A model generated the notes under the pieces. That model was not told where the DNA came from. It saw only the letters and a program-made list of their open reading frames with translations, and did not search any database. Made by a program: the position numbers and the translations under genes. Of a stretch of DNA of 64,000 nucleotides, positions 32,696 through 40,660 are shown piece by piece. Every line of letters starts with the position of its first letter. The stretch's first letter is position 1. The stretch comes from JACKBC01 sp041391125 (GTDB lineage Bacteria; Chloroflexota; Anaerolineae; Caldilineales; Caldilineaceae): NCBI GenBank assembly GCA_041391125.1, contig JAWKON010000016.1, positions 79,460 to 143,459 on the forward strand. The letters are read 5' to 3'.

Positions 32696-33580
32696 ATGTC
32701 CAACACCAACGAACACACCGATATATTGCTTTTGGGCCACGTCACGCAGGATCTGATCACCCAGGATTTGAAAGATGGTTATCGTTTGGGCGGCACGGTG
32801 AGCTTTGCCGCCATTACGGCTTTACGCCTAGGCCGCCGGCCCACCATCATCACCAGCGCGGCGCCGGACACCGATCTGAGCGATCTGCCTGCCCAGGTTG
32901 AATTGGTGGTGCTGCCCAGCGCCCAGAGCACCACTTTTGCCAACGTCTATACGCCCACGGGCCGCGTCCAATATTGTTACGCGCAAGCCCGCTCCATAAC
33001 CCCGGCGGATGTGCCGGTTGCTATGCGCCGACCCAATGTGGTGCTTTTGGGGCCGCTGGTCAATGAAATTTCGGGCGACATGGCGGCTATTTTTGCCCAG
33101 GAGACGCTGGTGACTGCGGTCCCCCAGGGCTGGATGCGGCGCTGGGACGCGAGTGGGCGCGTCTTTAGCAAGCCGTGGGAAAATCAGACCGAAATTTTGC
33201 CCCATTTGGATGTATTGGTGCTTTCGCAGGAAGATATTGACTACGATTTGAGCCGCTTGGAAGCCGCCTTTCAGCTTGTGCCGCTGGTGGTGATGACCGA
33301 GTATCGCGACGGCAGCACGGTTTTTATGCGCCAACCGGATGGCTCAATCAGTCAACAGCAGGTGCCGCCGCGGCCGGCCCATGAGGTTGACCCCACCGGC
33401 GCCGGCGACATTTTTGCCACGGCCTTTATTTTGCGCCATCAGGAAACGGGCGATCCGCTGCAATCGGCGCGTTTTGCCAATATAACTGCCTCCTTTGGCG
33501 TGGAGGCCCAAGGCGTCTCGGGCATCCCCACGCGCCAGCAGGTGTTGCGCTATATGGAAGAGCATCCATTTGTACCGTAA
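32696..33580 (+). CDS. PfkB-family (ribokinase-like) carbohydrate/nucleoside kinase
   Basis: The N-terminal GHVTQDLIT and GGTVSFAAITALRLG fit the substrate-binding lid of the ribokinase fold. The C-terminal signature DPTGAGDIFATAFILRH contains the catalytic Asp and anion hole. Phosphorylates a sugar or nucleoside; the substrate is not deducible. It ends 3 bp before parA, so it is likely the first gene of a pfkB-parA-parB transcript. There is no ribosome-binding site; see the leaderless promoter at 32683. Confidence 0.88.
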   Translation: MSNTNEHTDILLLGHVTQDLITQDLKDGYRLGGTVSFAAITALRLGRRPTIITSAAPDTDLSDLPAQVELVVLPSAQSTTFANVYTPTGRVQYCYAQARSITPADVPVAMRRPNVVLLGPLVNEISGDMAAIFAQETLVTAVPQGWMRRWDASGRVFSKPWENQTEILPHLDVLVLSQEDIDYDLSRLEAAFQLVPLVVMTEYRDGSTVFMRQPDGSISQQQVPPRPAHEVDPTGAGDIFATAFILRHQETGDPLQSARFANITASFGVEAQGVSGIPTRQQVLRYMEEHPFVP

Positions 33581-33583
33581 GCA

Positions 33584-34363
33584 ATGCAGATGACAGCCAA
33601 GAGTTTTGCGTTTGCCAATCAAAAAGGCGGGGTGGGCAAGACCACCAGCGTGGTAAACCTGGGCGCATATGTGGCCGCGGCCGGGCGGCGCGTGCTCATT
33701 GTGGATGTGGACCCGCAGGGCAACGCCACGACCAGCCTGGGCATCAATCCGCGCGAATTGTCGTTGAGCCTTTATGATGTGCTGGTGGAACAGACGCCGG
33801 CGCAGCAGGCTATTGTGTTGACAGACCAATTGGGGTTGGATTTGCTGCCCGCCACCACCGATTTGGCCGGCGCCGAGGTGGAGCTGGCGGGCCAAATGGC
33901 GCGCGAACAGATGTTGGCGCGCGGTCTCAAACCGCTGCAATCCCATTATGACTACATCTTTATTGACCAGCCGCCCAGCCTGGGCTTGCTCACCATCAAC
34001 GGCCTCACCGCCGCCAGCCACGGCGTGATCATCCCGGTGCAGTGTGAATATCTGGCGTTGGAAGGGCTGAGTTTGTTGCTCAAAACCATTCAGCAGGTGC
34101 ATGATGTGTTGAATGATCGGCTGTGCATTGCGGGCGTGCTGCTCACCATGTACGACAGCCGCACCAACTTGGGGCAGCAGGTGGTGGCCGAGGTGCGCAG
34201 CCATTTTCCGGCCAAGACCTTTCGCAGCGTGGTGCCGCGCAACGTGCGTTTGGGCGAAGCGCCCAGCTATGGCCAGAGCATTGCGCTTTATGCGCCGACC
34301 AGCGCCGGCGCGCTGGCCTATGAAGCGCTGGCCGCCGAATTTTTAGAACGATTTGAAGGATAG
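33584..34363 (+). CDS. parA: Chromosome-partitioning ATPase ParA/Soj
   Basis: The deviant Walker A FANQKGGVGKTTSVVNLGAY (about residues 9-28), the VDVDPQGNATTSLG segment and FIDQPPSLGLLTING define a chromosomal ParA. It binds ATP and DNA non-specifically and forms dynamic gradients with ParB to segregate origins. The 259-residue length is typical of Soj-type proteins with no N-terminal HTH. It is followed 6 bp later by parB. Proximity to rpmH-jag indicates that the replication origin is near. Confidence 0.95.
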   Translation: MQMTAKSFAFANQKGGVGKTTSVVNLGAYVAAAGRRVLIVDVDPQGNATTSLGINPRELSLSLYDVLVEQTPAQQAIVLTDQLGLDLLPATTDLAGAEVELAGQMAREQMLARGLKPLQSHYDYIFIDQPPSLGLLTINGLTAASHGVIIPVQCEYLALEGLSLLLKTIQQVHDVLNDRLCIAGVLLTMYDSRTNLGQQVVAEVRSHFPAKTFRSVVPRNVRLGEAPSYGQSIALYAPTSAGALAYEALAAEFLERFEG

Positions 34364-34369
34364 ATCAGC

Positions 34370-35329
34370 ATGGCGATTGGCGGGAATGCAGGGCAACGAC
34401 GCGGTTTGGGACGTGGGCTGGGCGCCCTGATTATGAACACGCAGGCAGCGCCCGATGAAGATGCGGCCCCAACCGCGGGCGAGCGCGGCGTGCAGATGGT
34501 CGCCGTCAATTCCATTGCACCCAATCCTCACCAGCCACGCACGCATTTCGACCCCGCATCGCTTCAAGAATTAGCCGACTCTATTCAGGAACATGGCATC
34601 ATCCAGCCGCTGATTGTGACGCAAGCCGATCACGGTCAGCCCGCCCAATATTGGATTGTGGCCGGTGAGCGACGCTGGCGGGCGGCCAAGCTGGCTGCTC
34701 AAGCAGAAGTGCCGGTCATTGTGCGCGAAGCCTCGACCGAGCAGCTTATGGAATGGGCGCTGGTGGAGAACATTCAGCGCGCCGATCTCAACCCGCTGGA
34801 AGAAGCGGCAGCCTATCAAGCGCTGATGGATGAGATGCATTTGACGCAAGCCGAGGTGGCCAAGCGGGTGGGCAAAAGCCGCTCCGCCGTGGCCAATACG
34901 GTGCGGCTGCTCAACCTGAGCGCAGAAGCCAAGGAAGCGCTCCTGGCGGACCAGATTTCAGCCGGTCATGCTCGCGCCATTGTGGCCTTGTCCTCCGATA
35001 AAGAGGCCATGCAGACGGCGCTGACAACCGTGCTGAACCAGGATTTGACCGTGCGCCAGACCGAAGAACTGGTCAAAAAGCTGAGCGAACCGGAGCCGGA
35101 CAGCGATTTCGCCGAACCTGACCCCGCTGAACCCACCCCCGATGAACTTGATGCGCAGCTCCAACATCACGTGCGCGATCTGGAAAACCGCTTCCGCAAT
35201 GTGCTGGGTACGCGCGTTTCGCTCAATCGCAACCGCGACGGCAGCGGTAAGCTGGTGGTCCACTTTTTCAGCGATGAAGACCTGGCGAAAATTTATCAAG
35301 TGATTTCGCGGGATGAAGAGGATTTATAG
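34370..35329 (+). CDS. parB: Chromosome-partitioning protein ParB/Spo0J
   Basis: The N-terminus RRGLGRGLGAL is the ParA-stimulating motif. The CTP-binding ParB/Srx domain carries NPHQPRTHFDP, GERRWRAAKLA and ENIQRADLNPLEEAAAY. The HTH is LTQAEVAKRVGKSRSAVANT, followed by a C-terminal dimerisation domain. It is a CTP-dependent clamp that loads on parS; a candidate site lies in yidC at 30616. Length 319 residues, usual for the family. Confidence 0.95.
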   Translation: MAIGGNAGQRRGLGRGLGALIMNTQAAPDEDAAPTAGERGVQMVAVNSIAPNPHQPRTHFDPASLQELADSIQEHGIIQPLIVTQADHGQPAQYWIVAGERRWRAAKLAAQAEVPVIVREASTEQLMEWALVENIQRADLNPLEEAAAYQALMDEMHLTQAEVAKRVGKSRSAVANTVRLLNLSAEAKEALLADQISAGHARAIVALSSDKEAMQTALTTVLNQDLTVRQTEELVKKLSEPEPDSDFAEPDPAEPTPDELDAQLQHHVRDLENRFRNVLGTRVSLNRNRDGSGKLVVHFFSDEDLAKIYQVISRDEEDL

Positions 35330-35347
35330 CCACTCTCACAAACACAC

Positions 35348-36151
35348 ATGACCGTTGTGCATCAGCCCCAATTACCACCATCGTTGCATCGTCATATTTC
35401 CGGCACATATGAGGATTTTGAGCCAATCCAAATTGGCATGTCGGGCGCGCAGACGTATCGATTGCTGGATCACGCGGGCAACGTCTGCTATTTGAAAATC
35501 GGCCCACCCACGGGCATTGTGGGCCTGCGTGATGAGATGCAGAGGCTGCAATGGTTGGCGGGGCGCTTGCCTGTGCCTGAACTGCTTGCTTATACCGAGG
35601 AAGAGGGCCAGGGTTATCTGCTCACCTCTGGGTTGATCGGTGAAAATGTGGCCGATTTGGTGGCGCAGCCAAATACAGATCGCGCACGCTGGGTGACGCT
35701 GCTGGCGCAAGCCCTGCGCCAGTTCCACGCCCAGCCGTGGCAAGATTGCCCGTTTGATCATCGCTTTGCCGCCATGTCTGAGATGGCGCGGCGGCACACA
35801 CAACTTGGGCTGGTTGATGAGAACGAATTCGACGATATTCGCCAAGGGCGCCGCTCTGCAGAACTGCTCGATGAACTGGCCCAATTAGCTCCTGAATCTG
35901 AAGAATTGTGCCTGACGCATGGCGACTACTGCCTGCCCAACATCATTGTGGACAGTGATTCCGTCACCGGTTTTGTGGACCTGGGCCGCATGGGCGTTGG
36001 CGACCGCTATCGCGACCTGGCGCTGGCCCGCCGCAGCCTGGACTACAACGGCTGCACCGATCTCATCCCCCTCTTTTTTCAAACATACGGCTTGCCCACC
36101 CCCGATGATCAAAAGCTGCATCTGTATCAACTGATCGACGAATTTTTCTGA
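35348..36151 (+). CDS. APH(3')-family aminoglycoside phosphotransferase-like kinase
   Basis: The C-terminal half follows the APH(3') type closely: CLTHGDYCLPNIIVD contains the catalytic Asp, GFVDLGRMGVGDRYRDLALA contains the metal-binding Asp (DLG where many APH have DCG), and the end LYQLIDEFF matches the family tail. The N-terminal lobe has YLKIG with the ATP-binding Lys. In known members the enzyme phosphorylates the 3'-OH of kanamycin-type antibiotics. Here it is a chromosomal gene 18 bp after parB with no mobile element, so resistance is possible but unproven. Confidence 0.85.
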   Translation: MTVVHQPQLPPSLHRHISGTYEDFEPIQIGMSGAQTYRLLDHAGNVCYLKIGPPTGIVGLRDEMQRLQWLAGRLPVPELLAYTEEEGQGYLLTSGLIGENVADLVAQPNTDRARWVTLLAQALRQFHAQPWQDCPFDHRFAAMSEMARRHTQLGLVDENEFDDIRQGRRSAELLDELAQLAPESEELCLTHGDYCLPNIIVDSDSVTGFVDLGRMGVGDRYRDLALARRSLDYNGCTDLIPLFFQTYGLPTPDDQKLHLYQLIDEFF

Positions 36152-36171
36152 TTCTCAATCGATTTGAAGGT

Positions 36172-36236
36172 TGATCAACAGATTACGCAGATTGCCCAGA
36201 TTTTTAATCTTTCTAATCTGTGTAATCTGTTGATCA
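36172..36236. repeat. Palindromic repeat, TGATCAACAGATTACGCAG family
   Basis: A 65-bp hairpin with arms TGATCAACAGATTACGCAG and TGTGTAATCTGTTGATCA. It lies between the APH-like gene and the decarboxylase pair. Confidence 0.8.
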
Positions 36237-36260
36237 AAAAATGAGATAGCAAGGAGGCAT

Positions 36261-36776
36261 ATGACCGTTTCGCGCGAGAATTCCAAGATGGTCTATCAGG
36301 GCATCAAAGACGCCGGGGTGCGCTTTATTACGGCGCTGCCCGAAACGTGGCTGGTCTATCTGCTGCAAATGGCCGAGGATGACCCCGAGATGACGCTGAT
36401 TGAGGTGGCCAAGGAAGAGGAAGCGGTGGGCATTGCCGCCGGCGCCCACTTTGCCGGCGCACCCAATATTATGCTGCTGCAAAATCACGGCTTCCTGGGC
36501 TCGATCAATGGCATCGTGTCGCTGGCCATGCTCTATCGCGTGCCGCTCTGCATGTTGATTGCGCACCGCGGCCACATGGGCGAGCCGTACCCGTGGCACA
36601 CGCAAGGCGGCATGGTGACCGAGCCGGTGCTGCGCGGGCTGGGGCTGCCCTTTGACTATGCGCGCGAGCCGCGCAAAATTGGCAAGCAGATTTATGAAGC
36701 ATACACGCTTTCGCGCAGCTCGCTCGTCCCCACCGCGCTGCTGCTGACGCGTGACCTGATGGAGGGCGACGAATGA
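36261..36776 (+). CDS. TPP-dependent 2-oxoacid decarboxylase, alpha (PYR-domain) subunit, ComD-like
   Basis: The 171-residue protein corresponds to the N-terminal TPP-binding half of sulfopyruvate/phosphonopyruvate decarboxylases. VAKEEEAVGIAAGAHFAG includes the Glu that activates thiamine diphosphate, and MLLQNHGFLGSINGIVSLAM and AHRGHMGE follow. A ribosome-binding site AAGGAGG precedes ATG 36261. The stop overlaps the start of the second subunit (ATGA). Together the two make one split enzyme. Whether the substrate is sulfopyruvate, phosphonopyruvate or another 2-oxoacid cannot be decided here. Confidence 0.85.
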   Translation: MTVSRENSKMVYQGIKDAGVRFITALPETWLVYLLQMAEDDPEMTLIEVAKEEEAVGIAAGAHFAGAPNIMLLQNHGFLGSINGIVSLAMLYRVPLCMLIAHRGHMGEPYPWHTQGGMVTEPVLRGLGLPFDYAREPRKIGKQIYEAYTLSRSSLVPTALLLTRDLMEGDE

Positions 36777-37342
36777 AACGTGCCGAATGCATCAAAGCGC
36801 TCTATGAAGAGCTGGAAGATTGCCTGGTGGTGACCATTATGGGCGCCTGTGCGCAGGAGCTGTATGACCTGGGCCACCGCGAAAACTTTTTCTATTTGCA
36901 GCACGCCATGGGGCTGGCCTCTTCCATTGGGCTGGGGCTGGCGCTCAACCGGCCGGATGACCGCGTGGTGGTGCTGGATGGCGACGGCTCGGTGCTCATG
37001 AATTTGGGCACGCTCACCACGCTGGCCCGCTATCGCCCCGCCAATCTGATCCACATAATTTTTGACAACGGCAGCCTGCTCTCCACCGGCGGTTTCGTCT
37101 CGCACACCGCCAGCGGCATTACGGACCTGGCCGCCATCGCGCGCGGCGCCGGCGTGCCCAATGTGGCGCTGACGACCACCGCCTACGAATTTATGGAAGC
37201 CGCCGCCGATGCCTTTGACCGCAACGAACTGAGCGTCATCGTGGCCAAAGTCGAAGCCACCGGCCCCGATCACTTTGGCATGGACCTCAAACTGCCGGAG
37301 AACGCTTTCCGCTTCGAACGCTACATCAAAGAGAAGAATTGA
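36773..37342 (+). CDS. TPP-dependent 2-oxoacid decarboxylase, beta (PP-domain) subunit, ComE-like
   Basis: The 189-residue partner holds the pyrophosphate-binding half. VVVLDGDGSVLMNLGTLTTL is the classic GDG...N thiamine diphosphate/Mg motif, preceded by HAMGLASSIGLGLAL. FDNGSLLSTGGFVSHTA follows, as in ComE and phosphonopyruvate decarboxylases. It is translationally coupled to the alpha subunit. The next gene, after a repeat, is a cyclase-family hydrolase on the same strand. Confidence 0.87.
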   Translation: MKRAECIKALYEELEDCLVVTIMGACAQELYDLGHRENFFYLQHAMGLASSIGLGLALNRPDDRVVVLDGDGSVLMNLGTLTTLARYRPANLIHIIFDNGSLLSTGGFVSHTASGITDLAAIARGAGVPNVALTTTAYEFMEAAADAFDRNELSVIVAKVEATGPDHFGMDLKLPENAFRFERYIKEKN

Positions 37343-37349
37343 GAAGAGG

Positions 37350-37549
37350 GATCAACAGATTTCACAGATTCTAAAGATTTTGATTCTTATACTCAGTTTA
37401 GGTTCAAAAGCGGAGTGTGCGAAAAGGGATTGGGGATTAGGGGTTGGGCCGTCGCCACGCATCCCTATCCCTGATTCCCAATCCCCAAAAACTCGGAATG
37501 TTATTTTGAACGAAGAATAATCTATGAAATCTGTGTAATCTGTTGATCC
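37350..37549. repeat. Nested repeats: AATCTGTG palindrome containing a GGGGATTAGGGG hairpin
   Basis: Outer arms GGATCAACAGATTTCACAG (37350) and AATCTGTGTAATCTGTTGATCC (to 37549). Inside, 37426-37490 is a second family: GGGATTGGGGATTAGGGG with CCCTGATTCCCAATCCCC. Confidence 0.75.
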
Positions 37550-37568
37550 AATCAAAAAGGAGAAATCA

Positions 37569-38360
37569 ATGACAGCCCCTGTTACCGTTTTATCGCTGCT
37601 GGTGGAGGAGATGAATCGTGGTCGCATAACGGTGGTGGACTTGACGCAGCCGCTCAGCCCGGAGACGCCGGTGATCGAGCTGCCGCCCATGTTTGCCCAA
37701 TCGCCCGGTCTGAGCGTTGAGGTGATCTCGAATTATGACGACAACGGCCCGGCCTGGTATTGGAACACGTTGACGCTGGGCGAGCACACCGGCACCCACT
37801 TTGACGCCCCGGTTCACTGGATCACCGGCAAGGATCGCGCCAACAACACCACCGACACCATCCCCGTGCGCCAATTTGTCTCGCCGGCCTGCGTCATCGA
37901 CGCCTCCAAAGAGGCCGGCCAATATCCCGATTACATTTTGACCCGCGAGCACGTACAGGCGTGGGAAGGCGTTCACGGCCGAATTCCGGCCGGCGCCTGG
38001 CTGCTGCTGCGCACCGATTGGTCCAAACGGGAAGGCCGAGAAGCGTTCCTCAACGCCAGCGCGGATGGCCCCCATTCGCCCGGCTTCCACCCCGACTGTC
38101 TGCGCTATTTGGCCCACGAGCGCGATGTGGTGGGCGTGGGCGTGGAAACCGTGGGCACCGATGCCGGACAGGCGGGCGGTTTTGACCCGGCCTTCCCCGC
38201 CCACAACATTATGCACGGCGCCGGTAAGCTGGGCTTGGCCAGCCTCTGCAACCTGGACAAACTGCCGCCCACCGGCGCCGTGATCGTGGCCGCGCCGCTC
38301 AAAATCGTCAAAGGCTCGGGCAGCCCGCTGCGCGTGTTGGCGCTGGTGCCGGCGGCGTAG
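37569..38360 (+). CDS. Cyclase-family (kynurenine formamidase-like) metal-dependent hydrolase
   Basis: The metal-binding motif HTGTHFDAPVHW is clear, preceded by ITVVDLTQPLSPETPVIELP and followed by RTDWSKREG, GFHPDCLRYL and GVGVETVGTD. These belong to the cyclase/arylformamidase fold (263 residues), which cleaves amides or lactones. Ribosome-binding site AAAGGAGAAAT. With the split decarboxylase 220 bp upstream it may act on the same pathway, but no member of this family has a function deducible from the motif alone. Confidence 0.87.
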   Translation: MTAPVTVLSLLVEEMNRGRITVVDLTQPLSPETPVIELPPMFAQSPGLSVEVISNYDDNGPAWYWNTLTLGEHTGTHFDAPVHWITGKDRANNTTDTIPVRQFVSPACVIDASKEAGQYPDYILTREHVQAWEGVHGRIPAGAWLLLRTDWSKREGREAFLNASADGPHSPGFHPDCLRYLAHERDVVGVGVETVGTDAGQAGGFDPAFPAHNIMHGAGKLGLASLCNLDKLPPTGAVIVAAPLKIVKGSGSPLRVLALVPAA

Positions 38361-38401
38361 GATTACTACAGCAGATTCAGAAAACAACAGATAGACATCA
38401 A

Positions 38402-38478
38402 AAAAAGGTTTTCCAGCCGTCCCCTGAGCGCCCAAACTGTGCTTTGGATGTCGAAGGGGGCGGATGGAAAACCTTTTT
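38402..38478. terminator. Bidirectional terminator between convergent genes
   Basis: AAAAAGGTTTTCCAGCCGTC (from 38402) and GGGGGCGGATGGAAAACC (from 38456, to 38478) form a 23-bp stem with two mismatches, with A-rich and T-rich ends. It serves the cyclase gene (plus) and the Uma2 gene (minus). Confidence 0.8.
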
Positions 38479-38481
38479 GTG

Positions 38482-39162
38482 CTAATTGGCGCCGCCCCGG
38501 AGCAAATCAACAACATCCGGTGGTAAACCGGCAATTTCGGCAAAGGCGGCCAGTGCGCTATGCCGTTCTGGGTCCCACAGCCACTCTGGTTTGAGCCAAA
38601 AGCCAGACAAGACGGTCGAGTGATAAATTTGATTGCGGACAGGCATGGACTGATATTGGCCATTCTCATTTAACACCCAGAATTCGGCGCTTTGCACTTC
38701 GGGCCGCGGATCGATGATCCAGTATTCGCGAATCCCAGCTGCTTCATACTCGGCAAATTTGTCTTCGTGGTCGCGCCGGACGCTTTCCGGCGAAATTACT
38801 TCAATCACCAGATCGGCTGCGCCGGCTAAACGCTGTTCTTCTAGATTCCTGCGATTTTCGTTGGCCACAAACAGAATGTCAGGCTCACGGGCATTACCAT
38901 GTGGAGATACTTTCATTTCATATGGCGCCGACAGAAGTTCCCCTAAGCGGAAAAATTCGACGTAACTCCGCAATAGATGAATGAGATATGTCACAACAAT
39001 TTGGTGTCGTGTTGCCGCCGACATAAAGATAACCGCCTCTCCGTCAACCCATTCTACATGTACATCTTCATCAAACTCATTCTGATATTCTTGATAGGTC
39101 ATCGGTATGCGAATTTCGTAGTCGGCAACCGTTTCGCGCAACGTTTTTTCCATAATCGACAT
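38482..39162 (-). CDS. Uma2-family (PD-(D/E)XK superfamily) protein
   Basis: The Uma2/DUF820 fold is shown by MTYQEYQNEFDEDVHVEWVD at the start, EPDILFVANENR, LVIEVISPESVRRDHEDKF (active-site Glu and Lys region) and AAGIREYWIIDPR. Members are putative endonucleases found in many copies in Chloroflexota and Cyanobacteria, with unknown biological role. 226 residues, standard with a C-terminal tail. It is bounded by a terminator on the cyclase side. Confidence 0.88.
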   Translation of the reverse strand: MSIMEKTLRETVADYEIRIPMTYQEYQNEFDEDVHVEWVDGEAVIFMSAATRHQIVVTYLIHLLRSYVEFFRLGELLSAPYEMKVSPHGNAREPDILFVANENRRNLEEQRLAGAADLVIEVISPESVRRDHEDKFAEYEAAGIREYWIIDPRPEVQSAEFWVLNENGQYQSMPVRNQIYHSTVLSGFWLKPEWLWDPERHSALAAFAEIAGLPPDVVDLLRGGAN

Positions 39163-39260
39163 AGCTCAGGCTTCCCTTCCTTTCTAAAGCTCCACGAGTC
39201 CGCCGCTATGGGTTCAGTATACCACATGCCTAAATATTACGGCCATCGGTAGCCTTATCT

Positions 39261-40293
39261 TTAGCCTGGCAGAAACACATTCTTCAACCCATCGCGCCGC
39301 TCGAAGGTATCGAAGGCGGCCTGCCAATCCGCCAGCGCCCACGTGTGCGTGATCAGCGGCGCGGTCTGCACTTGACCATTCTCCAATAGGCGCAGCGCCT
39401 TGCGCCATGAGCTGGGTATGGTGGCAAAGCTGCCGCTCATCTGCACCTCCTTGTAGCAGATCTGATTTTGATCCCACTCGACGGCCTTGCTAAAGAGACC
39501 CACCTGCACATAGCGCCCGCGCCGTCGCACCCACTGCAAGCAATTGCGCGCCGAAGCCGCCGCCCCCGAACACTCAAAGACCACGTCGGCCCCCAATCCA
39601 TCGGTGCGTTCACGAATGGCTGCCTCCACATCTTCCACCTGCACGTTGAGAATGGCGTCTGCACCCAACTGTTGGCCCACCTCCATGCGTGCGGCATCGG
39701 CATTGGTCCCCACCAGCAGCACCGTGGCCCCCGCCGCCTTGACCACCTGCATCATCAGCAGCCCAATGGCCCCCGGCCCAGAGACCACCACCACGTCGGA
39801 GGGCTCGACGCGGCTCATCTCCAGGGCGTGGACGCAGCAGGCCAGCGGCTCGGTCAGCGCACCGCTGCGCACATCCACATTTTCCGGCAGCCGGTGGACG
39901 CTCTGCCCGCGCACCAGCACATAGCGGCTGAACGCGCCATCGCACGCCGCTGCCAATCGACAGCCGCTCGGGACACATGTTGGGCAGGCCGGCCCGGCAA
40001 TAGGCGCAGCGCCCGCACAGGTGAAAATAGGGCTCCACCGTGACGCGGTCGCCGACGCGGCAGTTCGGCACGCCCGCGCCGGTCTCCACCACCACGCCCG
40101 CCACCTCGTGGCCCAATATCACCGGCGGCCGGCTGGGATATTCGTCGTGATAAATGTGCATGTCGGTGCCGCACAAGCCCGCCGCCGCCACCTCGATAAT
40201 GGCGTGGCCAGCGCGCACCTCCGGTTCGGGCGCCTCCAGCAGCCCCACGCGGCCGGGGCCAGGCGCCAACTTGGCGATGCCTTGGATGGACAT
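39261..40293 (-). CDS. Zinc-dependent alcohol dehydrogenase (MDR), one frameshift
   Basis: ATG 40293 follows AAGGAGAAA. The first part has the catalytic zinc ligands (AGLCGTDMHIYHD, VILGHEVAGVV) and the four-cysteine structural zinc loop HLCGRCAYCRAGLPNMCPE. Near 39945 the frame breaks, and DGAFSRYVLVRGQSVHRLPE resumes in another frame. The Rossmann motif VVVSGPGAIGLLMMQVVKAA and the rest follow to 39261. The total is about 344 residues, of the sorbitol/threonine dehydrogenase type. It oxidises an alcohol or sugar with NAD(P). A single base lost near 39945 is likely; error or recent damage. Confidence 0.85.
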
Positions 40294-40495
40294 GTTGGTT
40301 TCTCCTTGTTGAATCGATTGCTCTATTGCTCCGGGCGTAGGCAACACAGCAATACAGCAATAAATACGCATATTGTGCCTTGGCGATAAAAGCTATTATA
40401 GCTGGCTTGCTCCAGAAGATGAAGCCCGCCTCGCCATAGTGGTGGGCAAAGCAACGCTTGCTCCCAGCCCATCGCGCTTGCCGCTGCGGCTGTGC

Positions 40496-40660
40496 TCAGG
40501 GCGAGCTGCCGCATAATGCTGCATCACGATGAAACGCGCCGAAATTTTTCACCTGCCAATCTTCGTTGTTGAAAAAGCGGGCATTGTGAAAAAGGAAGAT
40601 CATCAACATGCTCAGCACGCGCAACCAGTCGATATCATAGGAGCGTTGTTTGGCGGGCAT
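40496..40660 (-). pseudogene. Acyltransferase 3 N-terminal fragment (truncated)
   Basis: MPAKQRSYDIDWLRVLSMLM and IFLFHNARFFNNEDWQVKN match the first transmembrane segment of acyltransferase 3/OPG-succinyltransferase-type proteins, which normally reach 350-400 residues. The frame then diverges and stops after 54 residues. Its ATG overlaps the stop of the phosphotransferase gene (TAATG), so it once formed a coupled pair. No continuation was found in the next 200 bp, which hold nothing else I can identify. Confidence 0.65.
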
